Shown here piece by piece: positions 7,201-14,774 of a stretch of 17,644 nt of DNA (positions are counted from its first letter, which is position 1; the number at the start of each line of letters is the position of its first letter). Position numbers and translations under genes: made by a program. The stretch is from the NCBI GenBank assembly GCA_002005505.1, contig MVGU01001865.1, positions 10,001 to 27,644 of the forward strand, read 5' to 3'. This stretch comes from Botryococcus braunii. Taxonomy: Eukaryota > Chlorophyta > Trebouxiophyceae. The notes under the pieces are model-generated. The model had not been told where the DNA came from, searched no databases, and was given only the letters and a program-made list of their open reading frames with translations.

Positions 7201-9463
7201 TTCGCTCCTTCAGGGTCCTATTCATCCTCTCCGCCACCCCATTCTGCTGAGGCGTGTAGGGCGCTGAGGACTCCATCTTAGTGCCCTGCTGAGCACAAAA
7301 CTCTTTGAATTGCTGGTTCAGGAACTCTGAACCCCTGTCAGTCCTCACACACTTCACAACCGTGCCTCGTTGGGTCTGCCAAAAACGGAGCAGGTCTATC
7401 ACAGCCTTTGGGATGCAATCCTTTGACTTCACAGGCAGGGAGGCAACTTGGTGTGAACTTTCATCCACTACAGTGACCCAATATCGTTCACCTGTGATGG
7501 CAGGAGGCGATATGGGACCCACAGTATCCACATGGACTCTATCGAGTGGGTGATGTGCAGGCCTGGAAGATACAGGGAAAGGAGGTCTGGAGTGTTTCCC
7601 TTGTATACACGATTCACAGTGCTTGGGGCACTCAGAGCAGGGAGCAAGGGAGATATTGATTCCTGTAACCAGATCTTCCTTGGAGAACCTCTGCATGCTG
7701 CTGGCACCAGGATGACCTAACCTAGCATGCCACAGAGATCTCTCGCTACACACGTGTCCTTTCCTAAGATGAGATGCCTCAGCCATGTGATCAATATGTC
7801 TGCAGCCAACTTGCTGCCCTCTGACAGGACTAACAAACTCCAAAAAAAACAGACCTCGTGCGCGGGTGATATCTCCACACCACCCTTCAGGTCCCTTCAT
7901 GGCTGTGTAACCACCTGCAGTGTCAGTCAGGAAAGATGCTCCATCCTGAATTGCACCAGTGACTGAAATGAGGTTGGTATGCGCAGAAGGAACACACTGC
8001 ACATTGTGCAGCCAGAATACTTCGTGCCTTGCATTCACAAGGCATACAGACCCAGATGCAATGATTCCTCCCTTGGCGTCTGAGGTTGCCAAGTGCAGAG
8101 GAAGAGGCTGTCTATGCATAACTGGATTATGGAGCAATGAGAGATCATTGACTATATGCACAGAGGCACCACTATCTATTAACCAAGATGTGCTGCTAGC
8201 TCCATGCGAAGTTGGGGCAAGCACATTGAGAGAGATAAACATCGCCTCACCAGAAGGAGGGGGTGGAGGTGGTAAATGCCACCCCGGAAACGTGTGTTGA
8301 CTTGTTGGATAGTTATATGCTGAAGGAGGTCCAGGGCTGGAAGCGGATGAAGGCGGGCCACCCCGGCCAGATCCATGGTCCCACCAGGCTTGAGGAGACG
8401 ACTGTGGGCCTCCCTGGCCCCAGTAAGCTGCAGGCCCAACGCTTGCCGCTTGCATGTTTTGATGCAGAGCCTGCAGCTGCCTGAGCGGTCCGCAGTCAGT
8501 CATGAAGTGGCCCTTTGCCTTGCAGAAGTGGCATGTAAGCTCCTCTCTGGGCCTTCTTGCCCTGCCAGGTCCACGCCCCCTGCCACCAAAAGTAGTTGCA
8601 GAGGGGCCAGCGGGAGGCTGTTCGTTTGCTGGTAGTGCTGCTCCAACTCCCGGTACTGCTCCCACTCCTGGTGCAGCTCCAGCGCTTGATGACGCTCCAG
8701 CTACCCCCCCAGAGGGACCAGCCACTGCTGCAGCTGCCATGGCCTGAGGTGTTCCCTCTGCAGGTGGGTCCTTGTACCCACGGCTGGCTGCGGCGCGCAG
8801 GATTCTTTGAATCAGCTCCAATGGCGGCTTGTCGGTTGCCATAACCTCCAGGGACTCGAGCCTCAGCACAGGAGGGAGGCCCTTCACCATCAGCTCCCCA
8901 ACATTGTGGTCCAAGAGGATGAACGCGTTGTTTCTGAGACTTGTAGCCAGATCCATCATTCTGTAGAGGTAGACCTTGAGTGTCTCCCCTGTCTTGATGC
9001 CCTGCTCCATTTCCTTGTACCACTCAAGGTTGATGTCTTGGTTGCTCCCTCCAGTGTGACTGTTCTTCACCCACGCGATGAAGTCGAACGCTGCTTTGTG
9101 GCATGAGATCTGAGAATGCCAGATGACTGGAACTGACTGGATCAGCCACTGCTTGATGGCTGAGTTCTCCACCGACCCTGGCATTGGCCTCTCCAAAGCC
9201 GCTCTGACCCCCTTGGTGTTTGCGCACGCCTCCAAATTTTCATACCAAAATTCAAAATTGCGCCCTCCATCATCAAGCATGACAGTCATCTTTGGATTAG
9301 AGGTATTGGGGATGTAGGCTGCCTTGTCAATCTCCACCTTTGGTTCTGCAGTGGCTGATTGTGTCCCGGTCATAGACTGCCCTGGAGTGGCCCCACTGAC
9401 TTCTCCAGGTTGAGACATTGCTGTTTCACTGCTACTTTCCTTTTCTTTGCCCCTTTTTGTCAT
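4250..9463 (-). CDS. Inner element Gag-Pol polyprotein (Gag, protease, integrase, RT, RNase H)
   Basis: A single 1,737-residue frame, the normal copia layout without a gag-pol frameshift. The ATG at 9463 is the start: an in-frame TGA lies four codons upstream and A is at -3. Gag occupies about residues 45-230; then an Ala/Gly/Pro-rich stretch (240-300) and a zinc knuckle CHFCKAKGHFMTDC at 311-324. Protease active site is DSGAS at 430-434. Integrase has an HHCC zinc finger (H579, H584, C616, C619) and the triad D646, D709, E745 (D-x62-D-x35-E). A low-complexity linker (870-1205) holds a 32-residue tandem repeat. Reverse transcriptase has D1326 and YVDD at 1411-1414. RNase H has D1588, E1631, D1664 and D1713. 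All catalytic residues are present and nothing is frameshifted, so it could encode a working virus-like particle and integration machinery; activity itself is not shown. Confidence 0.96.
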   Translation of the reverse strand: MTKRGKEKESSSETAMSQPGEVSGATPGQSMTGTQSATAEPKVEIDKAAYIPNTSNPKMTVMLDDGGRNFEFWYENLEACANTKGVRAALERPMPGSVENSAIKQWLIQSVPVIWHSQISCHKAAFDFIAWVKNSHTGGSNQDINLEWYKEMEQGIKTGETLKVYLYRMMDLATSLRNNAFILLDHNVGELMVKGLPPVLRLESLEVMATDKPPLELIQRILRAAASRGYKDPPAEGTPQAMAAAAVAGPSGGVAGASSSAGAAPGVGAVPGVGAALPANEQPPAGPSATTFGGRGRGPGRARRPREELTCHFCKAKGHFMTDCGPLRQLQALHQNMQAASVGPAAYWGQGGPQSSPQAWWDHGSGRGGPPSSASSPGPPSAYNYPTSQHTFPGWHLPPPPPPSGEAMFISLNVLAPTSHGASSTSWLIDSGASVHIVNDLSLLHNPVMHRQPLPLHLATSDAKGGIIASGSVCLVNARHEVFWLHNVQCVPSAHTNLISVTGAIQDGASFLTDTAGGYTAMKGPEGWCGDITRARGLFFLEFVSPVRGQQVGCRHIDHMAEASHLRKGHVCSERSLWHARLGHPGASSMQRFSKEDLVTGINISLAPCSECPKHCESCIQGKHSRPPFPVSSRPAHHPLDRVHVDTVGPISPPAITGERYWVTVVDESSHQVASLPVKSKDCIPKAVIDLLRFWQTQRGTVVKCVRTDRGSEFLNQQFKEFCAQQGTKMESSAPYTPQQNGVAERMNRTLKERTRTLLVHAAADPSLWKEALETATLLYNVGPTSGRSLTPMELFFGVKPDVSVLRTFGCVAHVHIPSGQRSVFGPKTIPGMFTGYCPQSKAYRVYVGNGVWKESRDVSFIEHLRGAERVGLSKVQPGSVYDSRISPPLGSENLATPQAIPSAAPPTFWDEEDDHGVETLSTGAPGTSGLCAGDQSGDGTTAAHDQGNPTSLDSTVGTPEPSQHSWSVLEHMQNLARGGVETQSQVEKMQKVQEGLRMQGKSQIPLPPGTTLTREQRYVQRVARREHSDIPLHAPDPGQAIVSEPNMVGLPDMQGQVETVEAMFGADVRDESSGLDMPAVGEAGAQSQSLASHAYGVQADIVGAAQASLGSVPKCESRRERELLLPSALRKVRECKGAAHESSSQGERERLEKESDNPGSTAQSQHKVHNVPYSGNQGEREREGNSISKADSPAAPQHKVQSVPSVTLGKVHVPSNLREAQRSPQWEFWQQAMQEEMESLDTHEVMQYVERPHGQKVIPVHWIFSTKNDAHGNVTRFKARLVAQGCRQIPGIDVGEVFAPTSSYGARRAVLAVAATQNLEIHQVDIKTAFLNGELEEEVYVTQPPGFENGNTRVVCKLRKALYGLKQAPRAWHKTLSDKLSVMGYSVCKSDAGVYIRRAPDGNLSFILVYVDDLLIVARVVAEIEWGKELLKKDFTIHDLGEVNDFLGCQVLRNRVQGTISMSCTPKIDALVEKFGVADDGRGVDTPMSKDFVASSRPESSDGMSHGAGTPLPPGHRYCELIGSLLYIANTTRPDISQAVGVLSRYRMTPTTSHWNEAIRVLKYLRDTRELALTLGGKGPELEGYVDADYAGDLDHRYSTTGYVLSVYGSAVVWGSKKQSSVATSTVQAEFMAAGHIVKEANWLRGFLEEIGAAPWRVKIFCDNQGCISNLRNPLYSKFTKHVAVSFHYAREAMALGQVDILYVESARNVADIMTKPLAKPVFVGHRDSLGLRRYT
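5840..6031 (-). repeat. 32-residue (96-bp) tandem repeat in the IN-RT linker of the inner element
   Basis: Residues 1145-1176 and 1177-1208 align without a gap: each begins QGERER, and each carries HKV-x2-VP exactly 32 residues apart. At DNA level, CT-rich microsatellite runs at about 5913-5928, 6011-6024 and 6094-6107 encode the Arg/Glu runs. The region is unstructured in appearance and probably a tether between integrase and RT. Confidence 0.8.
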
Positions 9464-9670
9464 ACTATTGTCACTTCACCAGCCAAACTTACTCATAAAC
9501 TTCTGGAATGCAGCAATACCCTACAATTCCCTCCATGTCATGGAAATTTACCAGCCAGTCTTGCACAGTAGTAGCAGATATGTTCCCCTCAGAAGTTTGC
9601 GCCGGAGTCCGGCCCGACTCACTCAGTGCTTCTAGACAACGTCTATGAATGATAAAGCACAGCTAAAACT

Positions 9671-9754
9671 TCAATTATGAATTTCCCAGAAAGGTAAACT
9701 GTGAGTAAGATAATGGTCCTGGTACACTCGAGTTCCCTTGCGCCGCTGCGCCAT
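9671..9754 (-). other. Short upstream reading frame in the inner element leader
   Basis: The ATG at 9754, 100 nt below the LTR boundary, opens a 27-codon frame starting MAQRRKGTR and ending at TGA 9671-9673. A still shorter ATG frame (four codons) precedes it. The basic start resembles the accessory frame in the outer element leader (MAKRRRSKQ), and a downstream segment around 9500-9600 in another frame contains a D-x-EGIV block resembling the end of that outer frame. It may be a decayed relative, or simply a translational-control upstream frame. Confidence 0.35.
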
Positions 9755-9837
9755 GCTCGAGCTCCTTTGTTGACGCTTACGTCTGACCCATCCGTAGACG
9801 ACCTTCACTCCTGCTTTTACTTGGCTCAGCTGGAAGG

Positions 9838-9853
9838 GCGTGGGCCCATAACC
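9838..9853 (-). other. Primer binding site of inner element (half-tRNA iMet)
   Basis: The plus strand TGGGCCCATAACC (9841-9853) is identical to the anticodon loop and adjoining stem of eukaryotic initiator tRNA-Met, so the element RNA is complementary to it. It abuts the LTR without a gap. This is the Drosophila copia/Ty5 type of priming, by an internal tRNA fragment rather than the tRNA 3' end. Confidence 0.88.
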
Positions 9854-9870
9854 TGTGAAAGGTTATGGGC
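9844..9870. repeat. U5/primer-site hairpin of inner element
   Basis: GCCCATAACC (9844-9853, primer site) and GGTTATGGGC (9861-9870, inside the LTR) are perfect reverse complements around a 7-nt loop that holds the LTR terminus. Confidence 0.9.
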
Positions 9871-10547
9871 AATCGGCTTTCCCTGTACAAAGCAGACAGG
9901 TCGTCAATAGACGAAGTTACTCCAGCTACAGTCCGTACGACTGTCTGCTGAGTGCCACACACAACTGTCGGACAAGACTAGCATCTGGTGATGCCCAGCA
10001 TCTTTCACAACCAGTTCCGTTACATCATTATCTTGTACACAAGCACCGATCAAGCAATCACTAGATAAGGCTCTAGACGGCTACGTTCAAGTACATGCCT
10101 ATACTCCCTGAAGTCACTGTCCCTTATCTGTTTGAGTGACTACAGGGTACACTAAGCTTGTTCACTCTCACAATAGCAACAATGATACAACACACACTGC
10201 CGCACCGTACCTGTACAAAGCAGACAGGTCGTCAATAGACGAAGTTACTCCAGCTACAGTCCGTACGACTGTCTGCTGAGTGCCACACACAACTGTCGGA
10301 CAAGACTAGCATCTGGTGATGCCCAGCATCTTTCACAACCAGTTGGTATTCACTCCGGTGGGGCAGCCTTAAGAGTTCATCCGACAAACGTGTGATCTAG
10401 ATAGGATTGTACCTTATGTTCGAAAACGTCCAGAATCTGCCGTGTCTCAAGGTACCTTATGTTCTCAATGGACCCATATCCTAATAGTGCACACATGAAG
10501 ATCACTTAAAGCACAAGGCATTCAATAATAATGTTCAGAACTCAACA
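9854..10547 (-). repeat. 5' LTR of inner element (694 bp)
   Basis: Partner of 3536-4229. It should carry the promoter for the inner element. Internal repeats lie at 9882-10016 and 10210-10344. Its U5 end touches the primer site at 9853. Confidence 0.96.
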
Positions 10548-10552
10548 GCCCC
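10548..10552. repeat. Target site duplication of inner element, right copy
   Basis: GCCCC directly after the right LTR of the inner element, identical to 3531-3535. Confidence 0.93.
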
Positions 10553-13236
10553 ACTTTGTCTCTGCTCTCTCCCACCTCCTGTGACAGCAGGAGTTCTCTT
10601 GCAAGTGTTCGTTGCTCATGCCTCTGGGCTCTTGTTAGCCCATCAGCAGCCAAATTGGAATTTTCCAGGCTGGTCGGTCTGAGAGACTCTTGAGCTCGCA
10701 TCATTTGTTGCTGTAGTCCAGAGTCCGAATGAGTGCCGCGGGCCAGGTCCAGAGCTGCTTCGATGGTCCTTCGGATCTCCGCGGGAGCAGTGGATCTCTG
10801 GGGGTCAGGCTCGGGCTCAGCCTTCCCAGAGGGTCCTGGACATTCTGAGTCTGTGTCTTCCTGGGAAACGTGTGGATGCACTCTCTCAACTGATGAGCCC
10901 TGGATCTCTGCCTCACTGTCGTCTCCACAGGATACCTTAACTGGCTCTGGGTGCTGTTTGGTAGTGCTGGTTTCAGAGGGAACAGGGGACAGAAATTCCT
11001 CAGACTGAGCAGGAGTCACACTGAGACCAACACGAGAGGCCCCTCTGAGATGCTCCACAAAGATGACATCTCTGCTCTCTCGCCATATACCCCCACCCAT
11101 GTATATCCGATAGGCTTTGGAGGAGGCTGAATAACCGGTGAGCATTCCTGGCACAGTTTTTGGTGAAAAGACTGGCCTCTGGACATCTGGGATATGCACA
11201 TATACAAGGCAACCCCATGTGCGCAGGAGTGAGACATCAGGCTTATATCCCCAGAACAATTCAAAGGGGGTAAGGTCCCTGCCTGTGCTTGGGCCCATGT
11301 TAAGCAGGGTGCATGCTGTCTCCAGGGCTTCTTTCCAGAGGGTGGGACTGGCAGCAGCAAAGCTCAGGATAGTCCGGGTTCTTTCCTTCAGGGTTCGGTT
11401 GGCTCGTTCAGCTGCTCCATTCTGCTGTGGGGTGTACGGGGCAGAGGTCTCCAGTTTAGTCCCCTGGGAGGCACAGAACTCCTTGAACCGGGCATTAACA
11501 AATTCAGTTCCTCTGTCACATCTGACACACTTCACAGTGGTTTTTCGTTGCGTCTGCCAGTAAACAAGTAAGTCCCTGACAGCTGCACTGATGGTGTCTT
11601 TGGACTTTACTGGAATAACTGCTTTCCACTGAGAGGCTTCATCCAGTACAGTAACCCACAAACGTTCACCAGTAATGGCTGCAGGTGTAATAGGACCCAC
11701 AGTATCTATGTGTACTCGATCCAGAGGTTCCAAGGCAGGTCTGGTACTGATTCCGAAAGAGGGTCTGGCAGTCTTTCCTTCAATACACGCTTCACAGTGT
11801 ACCGGGCAATCAGTGCAGGGAGAGAGGGAGGTGTCAATCCCAGTCACCAGGTTCTCCTTAGCAAGACGCTGCATCCACGTTTCTCCAGGGTGTCCCATTC
11901 TGCTATGCCACAAGTAACGTTTGGCACAGCTGTGTGATAAGGTACTTGATTTTAGCTGTTTGGTTGCACTGGCTGCATGCTTTGATGTGCTGGTTCCTCT
12001 CACTGCAACTACACTATGAATGTAGTACGGTCCCATCTCTGCAGTGACCTGAGCTCTCCAGTGATTTGGTCCACTGACATACGAAAAGGCACCCACATTG
12101 TCTGTTTGGAATACTGCACCATCCCTAAGGGCAGCAGATACTGACAGGATGTTGGTGGTAGCTGAAGGGACACACTGCACATGATGGATCCAGAGGGGAA
12201 TGCGTTGCGGGCTCAAAATGCAGACTGACCCAGATGCAATAATACACCCAGTGGCATCAGAGGTGGCCAAGTGCAGGGGAATTGGTTTGGCATGGATGAT
12301 AGGGTTATGCAGCAATGCCACGTAATTTACTAGGTGGACCGAGGCCCCACTGTCAACCAGCCAGGAGTGCTGCAGGGGTTTACTGATCGTACTGTCCAGG
12401 ACATTGTGAGATATTGTGTACAGCATACCTTCAGGAGGAGGTGGAGGTGGAGCAGGAGGCTGAAACCAAGCAGGGAAGGCATCTGCACCATGATGGGCCA
12501 GTTGGGCTACTGGGGGATGGTGTCCACCCATAGATGGCTGGCCCTGAGGCCACATGCCTTGCAGCTGTTGGACAGCTGCCACCACGTTCCTCTGTGTCTC
12601 CTCGTCCCTGCGCCTCTTTCTGCAGTCTCTCCAATAATGGCCATTTTTATTGCAGTAGTTGCAAACTCCCTTGGAATCAGACTGTCCGGTTGAAGGCGAA
12701 GGACTGGCTCCACTGAATGCTCCAGGGGTGCTGACTCTGTTGCTGCCCTGAGGAACAGCCAAAACTCGTGGCTGACGTGGGGCAGTCTCATCAAACCCCA
12801 GAGCAACGGCTGTGGTCCTCAGCAGGTCTGCCAGCTTGTTGAGTGGGGTCCCTGCTGCTGTTGACAGGCTGCCTGTCTCCTTGGCTGCTTCAGGGAGACC
12901 CTGCACAATTTGGGTAGATACAAAGCTATCCAGAAGAGGATGATTATTCCTCTGAAGACATGCCTTCAGATTCAGCATGCGACTCACATATTGGGAAATG
13001 GTCTCGTCGTGCTTCATCCCCTGACTCATCTCCAACAGCCAGTCCATGTTGGCTTGGAGATTATAACCCCCAATGAGCTTCCTACAGATATATTCATATG
13101 CAACATATGCAGAGGATAAATCAGATAATTCCCCGTGCCACTCTTCGGGTACAGATTCATACAGCAACAGCAGTGCTGCAGCATCATGCGTGGTCCCAGG
13201 CATGTCCTCAAGTACTGCAGGCAGTGATCCCTTGGC

Positions 13237-13239
13237 CTA
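13237..13239 (-). other. In-frame TAG in outer gag
   Basis: TAG lies between AAT and GCC in gag codon 75. Homology to the inner Gag resumes on both sides in the same frame (WKNAYLAAN before, MPGTTHDAA after, against WYENLEACAN and MPGSVENSA in the inner element). This points to a point nonsense change rather than an indel. Confidence 0.88.
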
Positions 13240-13512
13240 ATTTGCTGCAAGGTACGCATTCTTCCAAATCATAATGTTGTGTCCCTTTTCTTTTAGCTTG
13301 ATATGTACCTTCACAAGTGTAGGAATCACCTTTGGCAACTCATCACCTTCTCCCCTGGATGTGCTGGGAGTGCAAGGCTCTCTCACAGGTGTTAAGGTAG
13401 TGGTCTCACTCACCGACGCAGAGGTTCCACTAGATGACTGACTCTTCTTCTTAGAAGTCATAGTGTGCACACTGAATGTCAGTTTCTAGCGTCAGAGGTA
13501 CACTTAAACCAC

Positions 13513-13911
13513 TTACTCCACAATGCCTTCAAGGTCTGAATCAGTTTCCCACTCAGACTCGTCACGAATGTTAGGAATCAGCACATCCTGAAAGGCCTTC
13601 ACTGGAATAGTTGCCAGTGCAGACTCAACCGCCAAATATGCAGTGTGCTCAGCAAATTCTTGCTCTCTGTTGAGCCACTTCGTTACACTACAATACCTCC
13701 GAAATTTCTCTTTGGTGATGAAACCTGGTTCCAAATTAACGAATGATTGTTCCCAAGGAGTGAACTTGTATGCTGGATACGTGGGAAATCTTGAACCAAA
13801 CCACGCTGGCAGGGGGAGAGGTCGTCCAACGTACAGATGAAACACGTAGTCTTTTACAATGGCAGCCCGTTCGTCAGAGTCCGATCTCCTTGCTGTCCTC
13901 CGTTTCTGATT
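13513..13911 (-). other. Unrecognised accessory reading frame in the outer leader, main part
   Basis: An open stretch of 132 codons (13911 to TAA 13513-13515) lies in the leader between the 5' LTR and gag, in the gag frame but separated from the gag start by 51 bases. It has no ATG of its own. It starts with a basic run (QKRRTARR), has an aromatic/proline centre (PAWFGSRFPTYPAYKFTPWE), a mixed charged middle and an acidic end (DESEWETDSDLEGIVE). The composition is protein-like and not low complexity. It overlaps the end of a 51-codon ATG frame (13854-14009) one phase away, so the two may be one gene with a frameshift. I know no family for it. Copia elements normally have no gene here. Confidence 0.5.
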
Positions 13912-14009
13912 CTATCGTTGTACGAAGGTGGACCGGTTCTTAACCGAGCAGGAACGTCGACGTTGGTAGTCTTGCGAGCAGTCTGCTTCGATCTGCGGCG
14001 CTTGGCCAT
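13854..14009 (-). other. Accessory reading frame in the outer leader, ATG-bearing part (51 codons)
   Basis: The first ATG in the outer leader (14009), 68 nt below the LTR boundary, opens a frame beginning MAKRRRSKQTARK, a strongly basic N terminus resembling a nuclear-targeting or nucleic-acid-binding tail. It ends at TAA 13854-13856. The overlapping frame one phase back is open from 13911 to 13513, so a one-base deletion, a -1 shift or splicing could link them into a protein of about 160 residues. Because it precedes gag on the same RNA, it could also act as an inhibitory upstream frame. Confidence 0.5.
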
Positions 14010-14060
14010 ACAGCTTCTCGTCTCCGATTCTTGAGCCAGCCACACACACTCAACGGGAGA

Positions 14061-14077
14061 GTGGTGGGCCCATAACC
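14061..14077 (-). other. Primer binding site of outer element (half-tRNA iMet)
   Basis: The plus strand GTGGTGGGCCCATAACC directly before the LTR matches the anticodon stem and loop of initiator tRNA-Met. From memory all 17 nt fit the green-plant tRNA and 16 fit the animal one. The element RNA is therefore complementary to the 5' half of the tRNA cut in its anticodon loop, as in Drosophila copia. Confidence 0.9.
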
Positions 14078-14092
14078 TGTTAGGTTATGGGC
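14068..14092. repeat. U5/primer-site hairpin of outer element
   Basis: GCCCATAACC (14068-14077, primer site) and GGTTATGGGC (14083-14092, inside the LTR) are perfect reverse complements around the 5-nt loop TGTTA, which is the LTR terminus. The same arrangement occurs in the inner element. Confidence 0.92.
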
Positions 14093-14769
14093 TTGGCGTA
14101 TTCCTGTGCAGTGGCGGCACGGAGGGTGTGAGTCAAAGTTCGCTCTACTGTGTGACGAAGAGTAGAGTCTAGAACATGAACAATCAAGGACTGATTGGGC
14201 AACTTTAAGGAAACACCCGGAGTGCTTGTGAAGTCCCAAACAAGTCTATTACAATTGCTCACTTGCTCTCTCTTAACAACGGAATTCAAACTATCCTAAC
14301 TGGTACGTACTCAGAAAGGATCAATCTCATTGTCCGATGATAAGATAGCCAAGCACATACACATAACACGAAATATTGAGGTCAACAAAGCCTCAAATCT
14401 CCCAATCTATTCACCATCACGTTACCTGTGCAGTGGCGGCACGGAGGGTGTGAGTCAAAGTTCGCTCTACTGTGTGACGAAGAGTAGAGTCTAGAACATG
14501 AACAATCAAGGACTGATTGGGCAACTTTAAGGAAACACCCGGAGTGCTTGTGAAGTCCCAAACAAGTGCCTTGCCTCTCCGTGCTAGCACCACTACCTTC
14601 CTGCACTAAACGTGTCTGTAACTTGCGTTATCTTTATCTTCATTCAAATTGTTCCTAACCGCTAAGTCTTTGTAGTTTCGCCCATATTAGTCATTTATTA
14701 TTGTCACTGACGGAATAGCCACTATTACTCCACTGAGGGAAAGGCATATATAACTCATCCAATATAACA
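14078..14769 (-). repeat. 5' LTR of outer element (692 bp)
   Basis: Partner of 335-1026. In element orientation it starts at 14769 and its U5 end abuts the primer site at 14077. The internal duplication is 14103-14245 and 14425-14567, identical in all 143 bases here. A TATATA run at about 14747-14752, close to the LTR start, is a possible promoter element, but no transcription start can be placed from sequence. Confidence 0.96.
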
Positions 14770-14774
14770 CTTCT
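14770..14774. repeat. Target site duplication of outer element, right copy
   Basis: CTTCT, identical to 330-334. It fixes the right end of the outer element at 14769. Confidence 0.93.

Larger units (their letters stand above)
3536..10547 (-). mobile_element. Inner Ty1/copia LTR retrotransposon, apparently intact
   Basis: A complete 7,012-bp element inserted into the outer element's polyprotein gene. Read right to left: 5' LTR 9854-10547, primer site 9838-9853, short leader with a 27-codon upstream reading frame, one polyprotein gene 9463-4250, polypurine tract 4242-4230, 3' LTR 4229-3536. Target duplication GCCCC flanks it (3531-3535 and 10548-10552). The two 694-bp LTRs look identical, so this is a very recent insertion. 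Every component expected of an autonomous copia element is present. It carries the same polypurine tract and primer type as the outer element, so the two are related families, but the LTR sequences differ. Confidence 0.97.
10548..13461 (-). pseudogene. Outer element polyprotein, upstream half: Gag, protease, integrase (in-frame TAG)
   Basis: The ATG at 13461 is the only usable start: TAG lies in frame a few codons upstream and A is at -3. Codon 75 (13237-13239) is TAG; the same frame then runs open to the inner element's insertion point. Counting from the ATG: Gag to about codon 230, zinc knuckle CNYCNKNGHYWRDC at 267-280, protease DSGAS with Asp at 370, integrase zinc finger H519, H524, C556, C559, and catalytic D586, D649, E685 (D-x62-D-x35-E). 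Past the insertion boundary the frame enters the inner LTR and stops after eight codons. The reading phase at 10548-10552 equals that at 3531-3535, so the pre-insertion gene was one frame of about 1,800 codons apart from the TAG. Apart from the stop and the cut, the protein looks well conserved. Confidence 0.93.
335..14769 (-). mobile_element. Outer Ty1/copia LTR retrotransposon, interrupted by a nested copy
   Basis: The element is read right to left: 5' LTR 14078-14769, primer site 14061-14077, leader with an accessory reading frame, gag-pr-int 13461-10548, then the nested element, then RT-RNaseH 3535-1045, polypurine tract 1039-1027 and 3' LTR 1026-335. Target duplication CTTCT flanks it exactly (330-334 and 14770-14774). 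Without the insertion it is about 7.4 kb. PR-IN-RT-RNaseH order makes it Ty1/copia rather than gypsy. LTRs differ at one base in 692, so insertion is recent. It is inactive as one unit because of the nested insertion and a TAG in gag. Confidence 0.97.

Noticed and set aside
8496..9023. 175-codon minus-strand frame overlapping inner gag in another phase
   Set aside because: Lies inside the GC-rich Ala/Gly/Pro-coding part of gag, where alternative frames lack stops; no independent start context or motif.
11138..11563. 141-codon plus-strand frame opposite the outer integrase
   Set aside because: Antisense shadow of the integrase frame.
335..14769. Envelope-like gene or extra 3' reading frame in either element
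   Set aside because: In both elements the polyprotein stop lies within about 25 bases of the 3' LTR, so there is no room for one.
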